Shown: positions 17,656-27,266, counted from the stretch's first letter. The stretch: 30,102 bases of DNA from a candidate division SR1 bacterium (GCA_002746475.1 PDOX01000010.1:1-30102), one strand, 5' to 3'. Translations and numbers: made by a program. Notes: generated by a model not told the origin, from the letters alone.

Positions 17656-18963
17656 ATGTATTCTCATATCAAACAAACCGACCCAAATATCGCAAAACTT
17701 GCAGAGCAAGAATATCAGAGACAGTGTGAAGGAATGGAGCTCATTGCCAGTGAAAACTATCAATCCCAAGCGGTGCTCCAAGCACAATCTACCGTCTTTG
17801 CAAATAAGTATTCCGAAGGATTTCCATGAAAAAGATATTATGGCGGACAAGAAAATACTGACCAGATCGAACAACTCGCGATAGATAGAGCAAAAACAAT
17901 TTTTCACGCAGATCATGCTAATGTCCAAGCACTTTCTGGTGCAGCAGCCAATGTCTGTATCTATGCGGCACTGATGAATCCATGAGATACAATTTTAGGA
18001 ATGGATTTGACCCACGGAGGGCATCTCACCCACGGAGCGCCCGTGACCTTTCTCTCAAAAGTGTTTAATTTTATCAGATACAAGACTCTTCCCAACGGGG
18101 AGATAGATTTTGACCAGGTGAGGAAACTTGCTCATGAACATAAACCAAAAATTATTTTGGCAGGATTTAGTGCCTATCCGAGAGAATTAGATTATGAAAA
18201 ATTCGTAGAAATAGCTAACGAAGTCGGAGCTATCGCGTTTGCCGATATGTCGCATATTGGAGGACTAATTGCTGCGGGAGTATTGAAAAACCCACTCGAT
18301 TACGGATTTCATGTGATGATGACGACCACCCATAAATCCCTCAGATGACCGAGAGGTGCGTTGATATTAAGCAAAGGCGTAGTTTCAAATCCGCTCAAAA
18401 AACCAGAAGATACCATAGAAAATATTCCAACCAGAATTGATAGAGCAGTCTTCCCATGAGTGCAAGGATGACCCCATATGAATACAATCTCTGCGATTGC
18501 CGTTGCACTCAAAGAAGCGCAAACCCCAGCATTCAAAACCTATGCAGAGCAAACGCTGAAAAATGCTCAAGTGATGGCAGAGGAGTTTATCGCAAAAGGA
18601 TATAAGCTTATCACCTGAGGAACCGATAATCATATGATTATTCTAGACTTCTCAGATACTGCACTAGAAAATGGAAAAAACGCCGAAAAAATACTTGATG
18701 AAGTGGGAATTTCTACGAGTAAGTCTACTATCCCCGATGACCCAAATCCACCGTTTAGACCAAGTGGACTGAGAATTGGAATGCCTGCGATGACCACCAG
18801 AGGTGTAGACGAGGAAGGAACTAAAAAAATCGTAGATTTTATGCACAGAACATTCCAGTGTCATAGCGAACAAGACGAAGCTGTTAGACTTGAAAAACTT
18901 GCAAGCATAAGAGAAGAAGTAAAAAATTTCTGTAAACAGTATCCAGTTCCAGTGGTAAAGTAA
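17656..18963 (+). CDS. glyA: serine hydroxymethyltransferase
   Basis: 435 aa, full length. It converts serine and tetrahydrofolate to glycine and 5,10-methylene-THF with PLP. Family blocks are all present: [10 protein letters not shown] near the start, [47 protein letters not shown], and the PLP-lysine site [13 protein letters not shown] with Lys227. Six UGA codons fall on family glycines (FPGKRYYGG, NPGDT, LRGPRG, FPGVQGGPH, ITGGTDNH). It stands alone after a long AT-rich leader. As glycine is also specified by UGA here, the enzyme supports an expanded glycine codon set, but that link is only a curiosity. Confidence 0.98.
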
Positions 18964-19168
18964 AAAAATATTCTTTTTCATTATTTTGTAATAATATTTT
19001 GTAATACTTATAATTAGTAATAAGGAGAGAAAATAAAATTTATGATTTCCTCTTGAAAAAGATGTTTATATTATTATACTGTGTATCACGATGTGATTTT
19101 TGTTTTTGCAAAAATATTTGATTGGATTAATAATGTGTTATATTTAATTGTTATACTTAATATAGGAA

Positions 19169-19678
19169 ATGGCTCATAAGAAAGCTGCTGGATCGGCAAA
19201 AAACCTCAGAGACTCGAAACCAAAGTATAGAGGAGTCAAACTTTTTGGAGGGCAGAAAGTTGCAAAAGGAAATATTATTATCAGACAAAAAGGTAATAAA
19301 TATGAATGTGGAGAAAATGTATATATGGGTAAAGATTTTAGTATCCATGCAAATGCAAATGGTTTTGTATTCTTTTCTAAAAAGAAAAAAGCTGCTTTTA
19401 ATGGAAGAAAATACTTAAAAACGTATGTTTCTGTTACAGAAGATAACAAATATTTAACTGTAATACCTGCAAAGGTTGAAAAATCTGAAAAAAAAGTAGA
19501 AAAAAAGACAGCTGTGAAAAAAACTTCAACAAAAGCAACTGCTACAAAAAAATCTACTGCATCAGCAACTAAAAAACCTGCTGCGAAGAAAGCTACAACA
19601 AAGACAACTGCTGCAAAAAAAACTCCAGCTAAAAAATCTACTGCAAAAAAAACAGCTACTAAGAAAGAAACAAAATAA
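19169..19678 (+). CDS. rpmA: 50S ribosomal protein L27 with histone-like C-terminal tail
   Basis: 169 aa, about twice the usual 85-95. Residues 1-90 are L27: MAHKKAAGSAKNLRDS, GVKLFGGQKVAKGNIIIRQ, GKDFSIHANANGFVFF. L27 lies near the peptidyl-transferase centre. From about 100 on comes a low-complexity Lys/Ala/Thr tail (KKTAVKKTSTKATATKK and similar repeats) resembling histone H1/HC1-type DNA-binding tails. There is no UGA codon and no frameshift, so the tail is genuinely encoded. rpmF follows 57 bp later; rplU, its usual neighbour, is not upstream. A 45-codon ORF (19042-19179) overlaps its start. Confidence 0.95.
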   Translation: MAHKKAAGSAKNLRDSKPKYRGVKLFGGQKVAKGNIIIRQKGNKYECGENVYMGKDFSIHANANGFVFFSKKKKAAFNGRKYLKTYVSVTEDNKYLTVIPAKVEKSEKKVEKKTAVKKTSTKATATKKSTASATKKPAAKKATTKTTAAKKTPAKKSTAKKTATKKETK

Positions 19679-19735
19679 TTTTGTTAAATTAGTGGAATAG
19701 CTTTTCTCTTTATTGTTTAATATTGATTGTAAAAA

Positions 19736-19963
19736 ATGATTGGACCAAAAAAGAAGATTTCAAAAAGTCAAAGAAATAAAAGACATTCAACATGGGAAGG
19801 GTTGATGTTAAAAAAACTTACTAAAAAATATGCTCCTGTAAAATGTGGTAATTGTGGTGCGAATACTTTGCCTCATAGAGTATGTAAGACTTGTGGGTAT
19901 TACAAAGGAAAACAAGTTGTCACTATTAAATCAAAATCAAAACAAGAAGTTCTTGATGCATAA
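19736..19963 (+). CDS. rpmF: 50S ribosomal protein L32, zinc-ribbon form
   Basis: 75 aa. [16 protein letters not shown] at the N-terminus and a four-Cys zinc ribbon CGNCGAN...[10 protein letters not shown] identify bL32 of the zinc-binding type. It ends with a Lys-rich tail that is slightly longer than usual. No UGA codon. It follows rpmA and precedes nusB on the same strand. Confidence 0.96.
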   Translation: MIGPKKKISKSQRNKRHSTWEGLMLKKLTKKYAPVKCGNCGANTLPHRVCKTCGYYKGKQVVTIKSKSKQEVLDA

Positions 19964-20030
19964 TTTTGCGATATACTTATTTCGTAAATATTAAATTTAT
20001 TCTATCAAAACTACTCGTTCTATGAATATA

Positions 20031-20567
20031 ATGGCAAGAATCAATGCTAGAAAAATAGTTCTCTCTTACTTTTATCAGAGGAACTTTTTTTTGTATTCTT
20101 TTCAACAAGAAAATATTATTTCTGATGTTTTGTTTGCTAATGATATTTTTGCCTCTGAAAAAGAACAGTATTGAGAAGAAAAAGAAGCTTTTAATCAACA
20201 AATTCAAAAGACTTTGAATCAAAATGCATATGAGCTTTTAGATTATATTATTGTAAATTTTTTTGATCAATGGAGTAAAGATACCATTGATATGGATTAT
20301 ATATTTTCTGTGGGTCTAAAAATCAACCACTATCATGAAGAAATAAAATCTGCTGTTAATAGATATGTTGATTCCTTTGAATATGAAAAAATGAGTATGA
20401 TGAATCAAGCTCTCTTTGCTTTGGGATATATTGAATGGAAGGAGTTAAGAACAGAAAAAGAAATTTTGATCAATGAAATGATTGAATTAGCAAAAAGATA
20501 TGATGAAACTTGATCTCCAAAATTAATTAACGCTGTAATGCATAAAATTATTAGTCAAGAAACATAA
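20031..20567 (+). CDS. nusB: NusB-like transcription antitermination protein
   Basis: 178 aa from MARINARKIVLSYFYQ (ATG 20022, three codons upstream, is an alternative start). The all-helical pattern, the N-terminal ARKxVLSYxYQ and the C-terminal ILINEMIELAKRYDETGSPKLINAVMHKI match NusB, which with NusE/S10 binds boxA RNA in rRNA antitermination. It is longer than E. coli NusB (139 aa) because of an insertion in the first third (about 30-65). UGA gives Gly in YGEEKE and in the conserved TGSPKxIN. Overall divergence is high, so the call rests mainly on the C-terminal helix. Confidence 0.8.
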
Positions 20568-20690
20568 TATCTTAATTTAAAGAAAATATGGATTAAGTAT
20601 ATATAAGTGATATATCAGGAATATCAAGAATATCTTAAATATATATAATATACAACATATAACATAGAAAATATATTAAAAACGAGAAAT

Positions 20691-20715
20691 GTCATTTGAA
20701 AGTGACTTTTTTTTT
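20691..20715 (+). terminator. intrinsic terminator between nusB and pilT
   Basis: Stem GTCATT / AGTGAC (20691-20696 and 20701-20706, with one G-U pair) around tetraloop TGAA, followed by T9 at 20707-20715. It lies 124 bp after the nusB stop and 72 bp before pilT. Confidence 0.7.
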
Positions 20716-20786
20716 GACAAAAAAAGTTTTCTGATTATACTTAAGTATAAATTAAAAAGAATATATTTATTATCTAATGTATAATA

Positions 20787-21875
20787 ATGGAAAGAATTGG
20801 TATTGATATTGATTCTATCTTGGATTTGGTAGAAGACAACCCCAATATCTCAGATTTACATCTTTCAGGAGGGAATTTTATTGCTTATAGACTCAATGGT
20901 GATATTGTCATCGAAGAAAAGGCAGGGAGACTGAGCAATGAGACACTAGAATTGTTTCTCAAGCAATTATTTCACTGAAATCCTCAGAGATTTAATAAAT
21001 TTTTAGGAGATAAGGAGGCTGATTTTGCCTATATGAGTAAGCATGGAACGCCGTATAGAGTAAATGCTTTTTTCAAAACAGGAAAGATTGGATTAGTCAT
21101 GAGAAAGATTGCAAAAAAGTCTAAAAAATTGGATGAATTAATGTTTAAACATATTTCTGATAGTATAAAAAATAATGTTCTCAATAAAGATCAAGGATTA
21201 TTTATTATTTCATGACCTACAGGGAGTGGAAAAACGACATCAATTATTTCTATGCTTGAAGAAATTAATACGCATCAAACGAAAAATATTATTTCTATTG
21301 AAGACCCTATTGAATTTATTTTCAACCAAAACAAATGTTTGATTTCTCAGAGGGAAGTAGGAAATGATACTTGGTCATTTAAAAATGCACTAAAATCAGC
21401 AATGAGAGAAGATCCTGATATTGTTTTCGTTGGAGAAATTCGTGATGCAGAAACAGCTGAAGCAGTACTTAATTTAGCTGAAACTGGACATTTGGTATTT
21501 ACCACTTTACATACAAGTTCTGCTTCACATACTATTAGTAGATTCATGTCATTTTTTGCATCTGATATTCAAAATGGAATCGCAGAAAGATTAGCTCATT
21601 CTCTATTGGGAGTCATGGCTCAATCATTGGTAAAACATGCAAAAGGACATACCAGAGTCGGAGTATTTGAATTAATGCTAAATACGACGTCTATTAAAAA
21701 CAATATCAAAAAATTTGAATTAGATCAATTGGATATTATCTTGCAAAATCCTGGAACACAAAATATGATTAGTTCAAAAAATTATGCTCAAGCTTTGCTA
21801 GATAGTGGTATTGTAAAAGAAGAAAATGTAGAACGCTTTTTACAAACAAAAGGTGTGGTTTCAAATGTCGAATAG
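20787..21875 (+). CDS. pilT: type IV pilus retraction ATPase-like protein
   Basis: 362 aa, the PilT size. The N-terminal domain has ISDLHLSGG; the RecA-like ATPase has Walker A GPTGSGKTT (143-151, its first Gly being UGA), Asp box EDPIEF (172-177), Walker B DPDIVFVGEIRD (209-220) and His box TGHLVFTTLHT (233-243). A C-terminal helix KNNIKKFELDQLDII corresponds to the PilT AIRNLIRE region. It should power pilus retraction at the inner-membrane platform. It links functionally to the pilin gene at 12380-13214, 7.5 kb away on the other strand. Confidence 0.93.
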
Positions 21876-21913
21876 CAAAATATTAAAAAAGATTTAGATT
21901 ATATATATCTGTA

Positions 21914-22111
21914 ATGTGAAATAGTATTTGAGAATCGTATCTCTGATGAGGATCAAAAGTATATATATCTCCTGCGCAAATTCGTAGGATGAAAAAAAAT
22001 ATGAAAAAAGTTCCTAAAATCCAAGATAAAGCACAACATTACGCGCAAAAAGAATGAGAAATTGCTGATGAGTGGTTTGATAAAACATTAGAAAATCTTG
22101 AAAAATTATAA
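21914..22111 (+). CDS. small UGA-rich protein of unknown function downstream of pilT
   Basis: 65 aa. Five of its six glycines are UGA, mostly in the first 12 codons (Met-Gly-Asn-Ser-Ile-Gly...Leu-Gly-Gly-Gly), so it is invisible under the standard code. The segment SKVYISPAQIRRMKKNMKKVP is basic; the C-terminal half, QDKAQHYAQKEGEIADEW, is amphipathic. It starts 38 bp after pilT on the same strand. No family recognised. Confidence 0.55.
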
Positions 22112-22116
22112 TTAAA

Positions 22117-22138
22117 TATCTTAAGTAATATTAAGATA
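22117..22138. repeat. 8-bp palindromic hairpin before the coiled-coil gene
   Basis: TATCTTAA-GTAATA-TTAAGATA at 22117-22138 is a perfect inverted repeat with a 6-nt loop and no T-tract. It may be an operator or a transcript-processing hairpin in the 80-bp gap between two co-directional genes. Confidence 0.4.
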
Positions 22139-22191
22139 ACGTTAACATAACATTAATAAAATAAAAATTTAATTCTATTATAAAATTTATT

Positions 22192-22614
22192 ATGACAGAT
22201 ATGACAGCATACATTACATTAATTCAACAACAACTTCCTCAACATTTACATGAAGTGGCAAAAAACTATAAGATTCCAGTTAAATATCTGGAAGAGGATG
22301 CTTCTCTTATTGTTTTGGTTTTAGAATCCAAATCTCTTGCACAGTCAGAAGAAAAACAAAATTGGTTTGATCTCATGGAAATGATGAATACTGAGCAAGT
22401 TGAGAAACTTAGAGATATTCTTACAAGAGAGAAAGAAAAAATTGCTGAAATTGAAGAAAAATATGAAAATAAGAAAAAAGAAATCAAAGCAAAATATCAG
22501 AGTAAATTTGATATGTATACTGCCAATGCTCGTATGAAGAAAATTAGAGCGACAGAACAGACACAGAGAGAACAGGAATTGGAAGATGCAGATAGTTTAC
22601 TAGATGATTTATAA
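22192..22614 (+). CDS. coiled-coil protein of unknown function
   Basis: 140 aa, no UGA. The N-terminal half is mixed (ITLIQQQLPQHLHEVAKNY); from about 70 onward there is a continuous charged helix (EKLRDILTREKEKIAEIEEK and onward) that looks like a coiled coil, ending in an acidic DADSLLDDL. No signal peptide or membrane segment. It lies between pilT and two VirB2-like genes, so it may belong to a secretion or pilus locus, but this is positional inference only. Confidence 0.8.
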   Translation: MTDMTAYITLIQQQLPQHLHEVAKNYKIPVKYLEEDASLIVLVLESKSLAQSEEKQNWFDLMEMMNTEQVEKLRDILTREKEKIAEIEEKYENKKKEIKAKYQSKFDMYTANARMKKIRATEQTQREQELEDADSLLDDL

Positions 22615-22696
22615 TTTGTTTATTATCTAATTATTATATCATTATTGTCTGATTGTTTTGTCTGTTTAGTATCTGTTTATAATATTAGCAAATAGT

Positions 22697-23191
22697 ATGA
22701 AAAAAAAATTTCTGAAACATATATTTCAAAGTATATTTGTCTTGTGTATGTTTTTTTGATGCATCAGTGTAGGATTCTGAGATGATTTGCTTTCAAAAGC
22801 ATTTAGTAAAGCATTACATAATGATTATGTTATTGATATTGGGAATTCTAAAAAATATGTGGGACAATCTCTGACTAGAAGTCAGACAAGTTCTAAATTG
22901 GAAAGTCTTAAGTTTTGGGAAAAAGAGAATTGGAAAAAGAAAAACAATCCTCCTTTGTTGGTGAGAATTGCAAAAATATTGCTGAGATTTACAGTAGCTA
23001 TCTCTGTAACCATGATTATCTATAATGCAATACTCTATGGAATAAAAGTGATATGATGAGATGATTATAAATCAAAAGAATCTATAAAAAAATTAGCATA
23101 TGTTTGACTCGGTTTGGTATTAGCATTATCAAGTATTATCCTTATTAATATTATTAGATCAATAGCTACTACGGTTATGACTGCTTGATAA
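22697..23191 (+). CDS. VirB2/TrbC-like small membrane protein
   Basis: 164 aa. N-terminal signal-like helix (MKKKFLKHIFQSIFVLCMFF) and a short exported region, then two hydrophobic helices (IAKILLRFTVAISVTMIIYN and LAYVGLGLVLALSSIILINI) separated by a short charged loop with Gly-Gly (UGA-UGA) and DDYKSKESIKK. This order, signal plus two helices with a short cytosolic loop, is that of VirB2/TrbC conjugative pilins common in CPR genomes. Seven UGA-type and GGN glycines are mixed. A second gene of similar plan follows 62 bp later. Confidence 0.65.
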
Positions 23192-23253
23192 AAAAATTCA
23201 AAAGAAAAAAAACAAATAAGAAATATAATGTTTTACTTCGGGATATATTAGCT

Positions 23254-23646
23254 ATGAAAAAAATATATACAAAATATGTAAAAATAATAAGTGTAGGAAT
23301 GTTTTGTTTTCTTCTTACTACGTTTTCGTTTGCATTAGATCTGTATTATCCTGGAGATTGATGACAAAGTGACTTAAATGTTAAAAATACTCATATTAAA
23401 GCTTCTGGTACCGCTAATGAAAATTATATCATAAGAATCATTGACTCAATAAATGAATATTTATGGTTTTTTGTTGGGCTCACTGGATTAATTCTATTAG
23501 CATATTGAGGATTTAAAATTATGACAGCACAATGAGATAAAAAGATAAGATCTGATTCTTATAATCTCATTATTGCTGCAATTATTATGATTTTCATTGC
23601 AATATTATCGTATGCTATTGTAAAATTAATCGTTAATTTATTTTAA
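23254..23646 (+). CDS. VirB2/TrbC-like small membrane protein, second copy
   Basis: 130 aa. Signal peptide (VGMFCFLLTTFSFA), then two helices: WFFVGLTGLILLAYGGFKIM and LIIAAIIMIFIAILSYAIV, with the loop TAQGDKKIRSDSYN. The pattern GGFKIMTAQGDKK...IIAAIIMIFIAILSYAIV closely follows the CPR TrbC/VirB2 pilin-like family. Four UGA-Gly codons. It probably forms or anchors a surface appendage with the preceding gene. No VirB4, VirB6 or other T4SS genes appear in the window. It converges with the UvrB-like gene, 7 bp away. Confidence 0.75.
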
Positions 23647-23653
23647 TTTTAAT

Positions 23654-24430
23654 TTAACATTCTTCTTCTATTTGTTTAATCTGATCTCTAATGAGAGCAG
23701 CTTTCTCGAATTCCCAAGATTGAATTGCTTCATCCAATTGTTTTCTCAAATTTTTTGTGATTATACTTTTTTCTGCTTTAGTTGCTCTTTTTAGTTTCTT
23801 ATTTTTTCATTTATGGACACTCATAAAAGATTGTTCCGTAGATGCACCAGTTTTCACAGACTGTAATTGTTTAACATGAGAAACAACTTTTTTTGGTTGA
23901 ATATCATTATCTTGGTTAAATTGCTGTTGAATCGATCTTCTACGATAGGTTTCTCGTAAAGATTTTATCATAGATTCAGTAAAGACATCAGCATACAGAA
24001 TTACTTCTGAGTCGGGATTTCTTGCTGCTCTTCCAATAATTTGAATAAGTGCGGTATTAGATCTCAAAAATCCCTCTTTATCCGCATCAAGAATCGCAAT
24101 CAGAGAGACCTCAGGAAGATCAATCCCTTCTCTTAATAAATTTATTCCTACAATAATATCGATAACTCAGGTTTTTAATTTTGTCAAAATATCCCATCTT
24201 TCCATCGTATCGATTTCACTATGAAGATAGTATGCTTTGTATCATTTAGAAAGCAAAAAGTTTGTAATTTCCTCTGATGATTTTTTAGTCAATGTAAGGA
24301 GAAGTACTCTTCATTTTTTATTAATATGCTCATCTATTTTTTCCAACATATGATCTACAAATTCTTTTGTAGGTTTGGTTATATCATTTTTATGTGTTTG
24401 AAGATAATCTTCAATATTTGGGAAATTCAT
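23654..24430 (-). CDS. C-terminal half of UvrB (helicase C and UVR domain), N-terminus missing
   Basis: 258 aa where UvrB has about 660. It starts with a short linker then [13 protein letters not shown], proceeds through the second RecA-like domain ([59 protein letters not shown] in pieces, QIIGRAARN) and ends in the UVR coiled coil ([17 protein letters not shown]). Walker A, motifs Ia-III and the DNA-clamping beta-hairpin are absent, so it cannot hydrolyse ATP alone. Four UGA-Gly codons, including HINKKGRVLLL. The start ATG 24430 is preceded by ordinary AT-rich DNA with no trace of the N-terminal half. It is either a relic or a paralogue that acts through the UVR domain, which binds UvrC/UvrB. 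Confidence 0.85.
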
Positions 24431-24659
24431 ACAACAATATTATAAAATCTAGATCACGCTATATAATCTAAACTAAAATGTTTAATAATACTTTTTTACA
24501 TACTATACGCACTATGTATAAATATTTTTATATCGTAATCAAGTATTAAATCCAAATTTTTTAATAAATTTGCTTTTTTATTTTTTCTGAGTATACTTTA
24601 ATATGTAGTTTAGTATACCATGTGTATATTTTGTATTTATATATAACAATTTTATAACA

Positions 24660-25223
24660 ATGGAAGCAATACAAAAACAAAATCCTTATGATCTCATTGA
24701 TGGAAAAGCTCCTGTAGAAAATCCAGCAAACACAGAACAGAAACATCAACAAGAAAAAAAAGAATCTGCAAACGCTAATAAACCTGGAAAGTTTATCAAT
24801 GGGCTGATGAGCATGCTAGCAAGAATGATGGGGAAACCTGATCCCTTGACGGGTAAGATGTATACCCCTAAAAACACAGAAAACGATACAACAGTTTCTG
24901 GACAACAGCCGAAAGATACGGCAAAAGAAGTTTTGGCAGGCGTAGAAAAATTTCTTTGAAAAGTAGGAAACCAACTTGAAGCCACCGCGACAACATTAGA
25001 AAATAAAGCAAATACTGCGTTAAAAAATATTTCTACTCCCCAAAATACTAGCACTCCCCCAGTGAATACTCCAGAGCATACTCCAGAGCATACTCAAGTA
25101 AATACTCAAGAAAATACTCAAGAAAATACTCCAGTTAATACTCAAGCTGATATTCAATCTAATGTTCAAGATCCACAAGTACCTCCTCAAACAGCACAGC
25201 AAGATACTTCAACAAAAGCATAA
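24660..25223 (+). CDS. protein of unknown function with tetrapeptide-repeat tail
   Basis: 187 aa with one UGA (VEKFLGKVGN). Polar N-terminus, a central helix (FINGLMSMLARMMGKPDP), a second helix (EVLAGVEKFL) and a disordered C-terminal tail of 12-bp/tetrapeptide repeats (NTPE, HTPE, HTQV, NTQE, NTQE and relatives) at about 25065-25172. No signal peptide or recognised domain. The repeat could expand or contract by slippage without losing the frame. Confidence 0.75.
25065..25172 (+). repeat. 12-bp tandem repeats inside a coding region
   Basis: Nine imperfect units of AATACTCAAGAA/AATACTCCAGAG type, each coding a tetrapeptide (Asn/His-Thr-Gln/Pro-Glu/Val). Unit length is a multiple of three, so copy-number change would alter tail length only. 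Confidence 0.7.
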
Positions 25224-25307
25224 ATCAGTATGAGTGTTGTTATTATTACAACATATTATATATATTTTTAAATTTTTGGATAGAACAAAAGAAGAAGTTT
25301 TCTTGTA

Positions 25308-25437
25308 TTTGTCTTGAAATTACGAGACAAAGTCTTATGATACAGAGCATATGAGAGGTGATAAGCCTTCATATAAAAAGCAAATTGTAGTAGTTTGAAC
25401 AGATAACTGGCCCTTCAGCACGGTCAGTTATTTTTTT
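25308..25437 (+). ncRNA. candidate structured small RNA ending in an intrinsic terminator
   Basis: In the 350-bp gene-free gap 25224-25573 three hairpins follow one another: TTTGTCT/AGACAAA (25308-25314/25325-25331, loop 10); TATGA-AGG/CCTTCATA (25350-25358/25366-25373, one bulged G); and ATAACTGGCC/GGTCAGTTAT (25403-25412/25422-25431, one G-U) followed by T7. The last is a good terminator. No ORF covers the region even with UGA as Gly. The array suggests an independent transcript or a long 3' UTR of the preceding gene; I do not recognise tmRNA, 6S, SRP or RNase P signatures. Confidence 0.5.
25403..25437 (+). terminator. intrinsic terminator
   Basis: 10-bp stem ATAACTGGCC/GGTCAGTTAT with a 9-nt loop, followed by seven T at 25431-25437. 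It ends the transcript that crosses the gap 25224-25573. Confidence 0.85.
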
Positions 25438-25573
25438 CTTTATTTTTTTACTCTATTATTATATATTTTATCATCTTTTAGCATATTTCATCATATTTTA
25501 GTTTGATTTTTGTTGGCAAAACGATAAAAGAGAGGTGTATGTTTCGTTTATTTTTGTTTATTCATTATCAGCA

Positions 25574-25864
25574 ATGAAAATATTATTTGAACTTATCAAA
25601 GGATTATTTCTTTTCATGACGATTGCTATCGGAATTTTTTTTGTGAGAGGGAAACTCCTCTTTTCTCCTGAAGCGTTTATCTTGATCAAACAATTTCTCG
25701 TGCCAGGATATTTGATATTTTGTGGACTGATGATAGGATACCTCATCACGTTGGCCTATGATAAATCTGATGATACCCAATATCTGCACAAAATTTATGC
25801 GAGATATTTTATTGTGGGACTCAGTATTGGGATTCTCCTTGCTATTGCTTATATCGTAATGTAA
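25574..25864 (+). CDS. small membrane protein of unknown function
   Basis: 96 aa, no UGA, with three hydrophobic helices (about 4-23, 36-55 and 74-95) separated by short charged loops (YDKSDDTQYLHKI). The start MKILFELIKG is preferred to an upstream in-frame ATG (25535). It begins a run of small membrane/secreted genes with tight spacing: the next starts immediately after its stop. Confidence 0.75.
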   Translation: MKILFELIKGLFLFMTIAIGIFFVRGKLLFSPEAFILIKQFLVPGYLIFCGLMIGYLITLAYDKSDDTQYLHKIYARYFIVGLSIGILLAIAYIVM

Positions 25865-26464
25865 ATGATGAAAAAGATACTTCAATTACTTCAACTAACA
25901 AAAAAAATCATATATGCGTGATATCTATGCTGTCTAGGATATTTGGCAATGGGGAGCGTGTTTTTTTTGTCTGGATGTGAAAAAGAAGCACCAAGCTCAG
26001 TCATCACTATAGATGATTATGTATTACGTGTCTATACTCCAGTTCCCTTTCATCAGAACAGCAATACCCAAGAACTCGATCCTGTCATCCAAAAATATTT
26101 GCTTGCGATGTATACCATAGAAGAAGATAAAACCTTTGATGATAATATTCTTGTTTTCAAGATGCCAAATACCTATCAAGATATCAATGATTTTGTCACA
26201 AAAAATACCGAACACATCACCGAACCGAGACATTCAGAAAATGACAATAAAACGACCACGCTCGATGATTGTGAAAAAGATATTCCTCTGATTGTAAAAG
26301 GATCTGAATATGAGCATGAAACTACAAGTACGTATTTTGTCCAAGGGTTCTTTTTAGATGGGGATGATGCTTATCTCATTTCGGCAGGAACAGAAGACAA
26401 AGAACGTTATGACCAACTCTATGATGATATGAAGCATCTCGCATGCAAAAACATAGCAGAATAA
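25865..26464 (+). CDS. lipoprotein of unknown function
   Basis: 199 aa starting ATGATG right after the previous TAA. A hydrophobic leader runs to the lipobox FLSGC (Cys38), after an UGA-Gly at codon 19 that standard-code gene finding would treat as a stop. The mature part begins EKEAPSSVITIDDY, is acidic and carries a Cys pair (DDCEKD, HLACKN) that could form a disulfide. No domain recognised. It begins with CEKE like the minus-strand lipoprotein at 4984-5757, but the rest is not obviously related. Confidence 0.8.
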
Positions 26465-26490
26465 ATTTTACCTTTTATCGTATTATACCA

Positions 26491-27249
26491 ATGTTTGATT
26501 TAAAAAAAATTCAACCTTATGCACCTGGATGACGAGAATTATTTGGGAAAGTCTGAGTAGGACTAAGTGTTGGTGTGATTGTGGCGATACTGATGTTTAT
26601 CATCTTGTCGTTCGTATCATCAATATTTATGAAAGCGACAGGAATCAATGCAGACACCGCTATCTATTCTAACCCACTCCTCTCGTTTGTGTGTCTATTT
26701 ATTGGATTTTTGTCATCATTTATTGGGAATTTCTTGCAAGTATTAGCGTATAATCTCTTTTATTCAAAAAAATATTATAACGTCTGAAAAGTTTTTGGAT
26801 TGTTATTATTGACGAATGCGATCATTTTAGGGCTAGTTGGACCAATCTATTTTCTCTTTTCTACGCAGTTAGTAATTCTCTTTATTATTTTGGCTTTTCA
26901 TGTATTGCTTTCTATCTTTATCTCTATGAATGTGGTAGAATTCTCGCTCTCTCCAAACTATGCAAATTCATCATTAGTAGGAAACACCTTCGGGTTTGGG
27001 ATTGTGATGCTGATGTACGCAATTTTTTGGAAATCTAATAGCGGTGGAGTATTGTCTGAAAGTAGTATTACCTTGTCTATTATCCTCCCTCCAATTTTGG
27101 GATATACGTTGATACCGTTAGGACTCGGGATATGGGAAAAAATATATCTCAAATTTTATGAGATGGGGAGCAATCCTTTCTATATTGATTCAGCTACTGA
27201 ACAAGAGGTGAACACTGATGAGGAAGAAATTAACATTGATTTAGATTAA
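26491..27249 (+). CDS. multi-pass membrane protein of unknown function
   Basis: 252 aa with about six to seven hydrophobic helices (VGLSVGVIVAILMFIIL, LLSFVCLFIGFLSSFIGN, LVILFIILAFHVLLSIFI and others) and an acidic cytoplasmic tail (EQEVNTDEEEINIDLD). Three UGA-Gly codons (APGG, KVGVG, NVGKVF). It follows the lipoprotein by 26 bp and precedes another membrane protein by 17 bp, so this is an operon-like run. No family named. Confidence 0.8.
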
Positions 27250-27266
27250 CATAAGCTATTATCATC

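Noticed and set aside
19042..19179. 45-codon ORF (UGA as Gly) overlapping the rpmA start, with AAGGAGAG 12 bp upstream
   Set aside because: Hydrophobic, low complexity and without a family; spacing to the Shine-Dalgarno-like site is poor. It might be a leader peptide, but the sequence does not support that enough.
25290..25437. tmRNA, 6S, SRP RNA or tracrRNA identity for the gap RNA
   Set aside because: No CCA-ended tRNA-like domain, no tag-encoding frame, and no CRISPR array or cas gene anywhere in the window; the conserved loops of SRP and 6S RNA are not visible.
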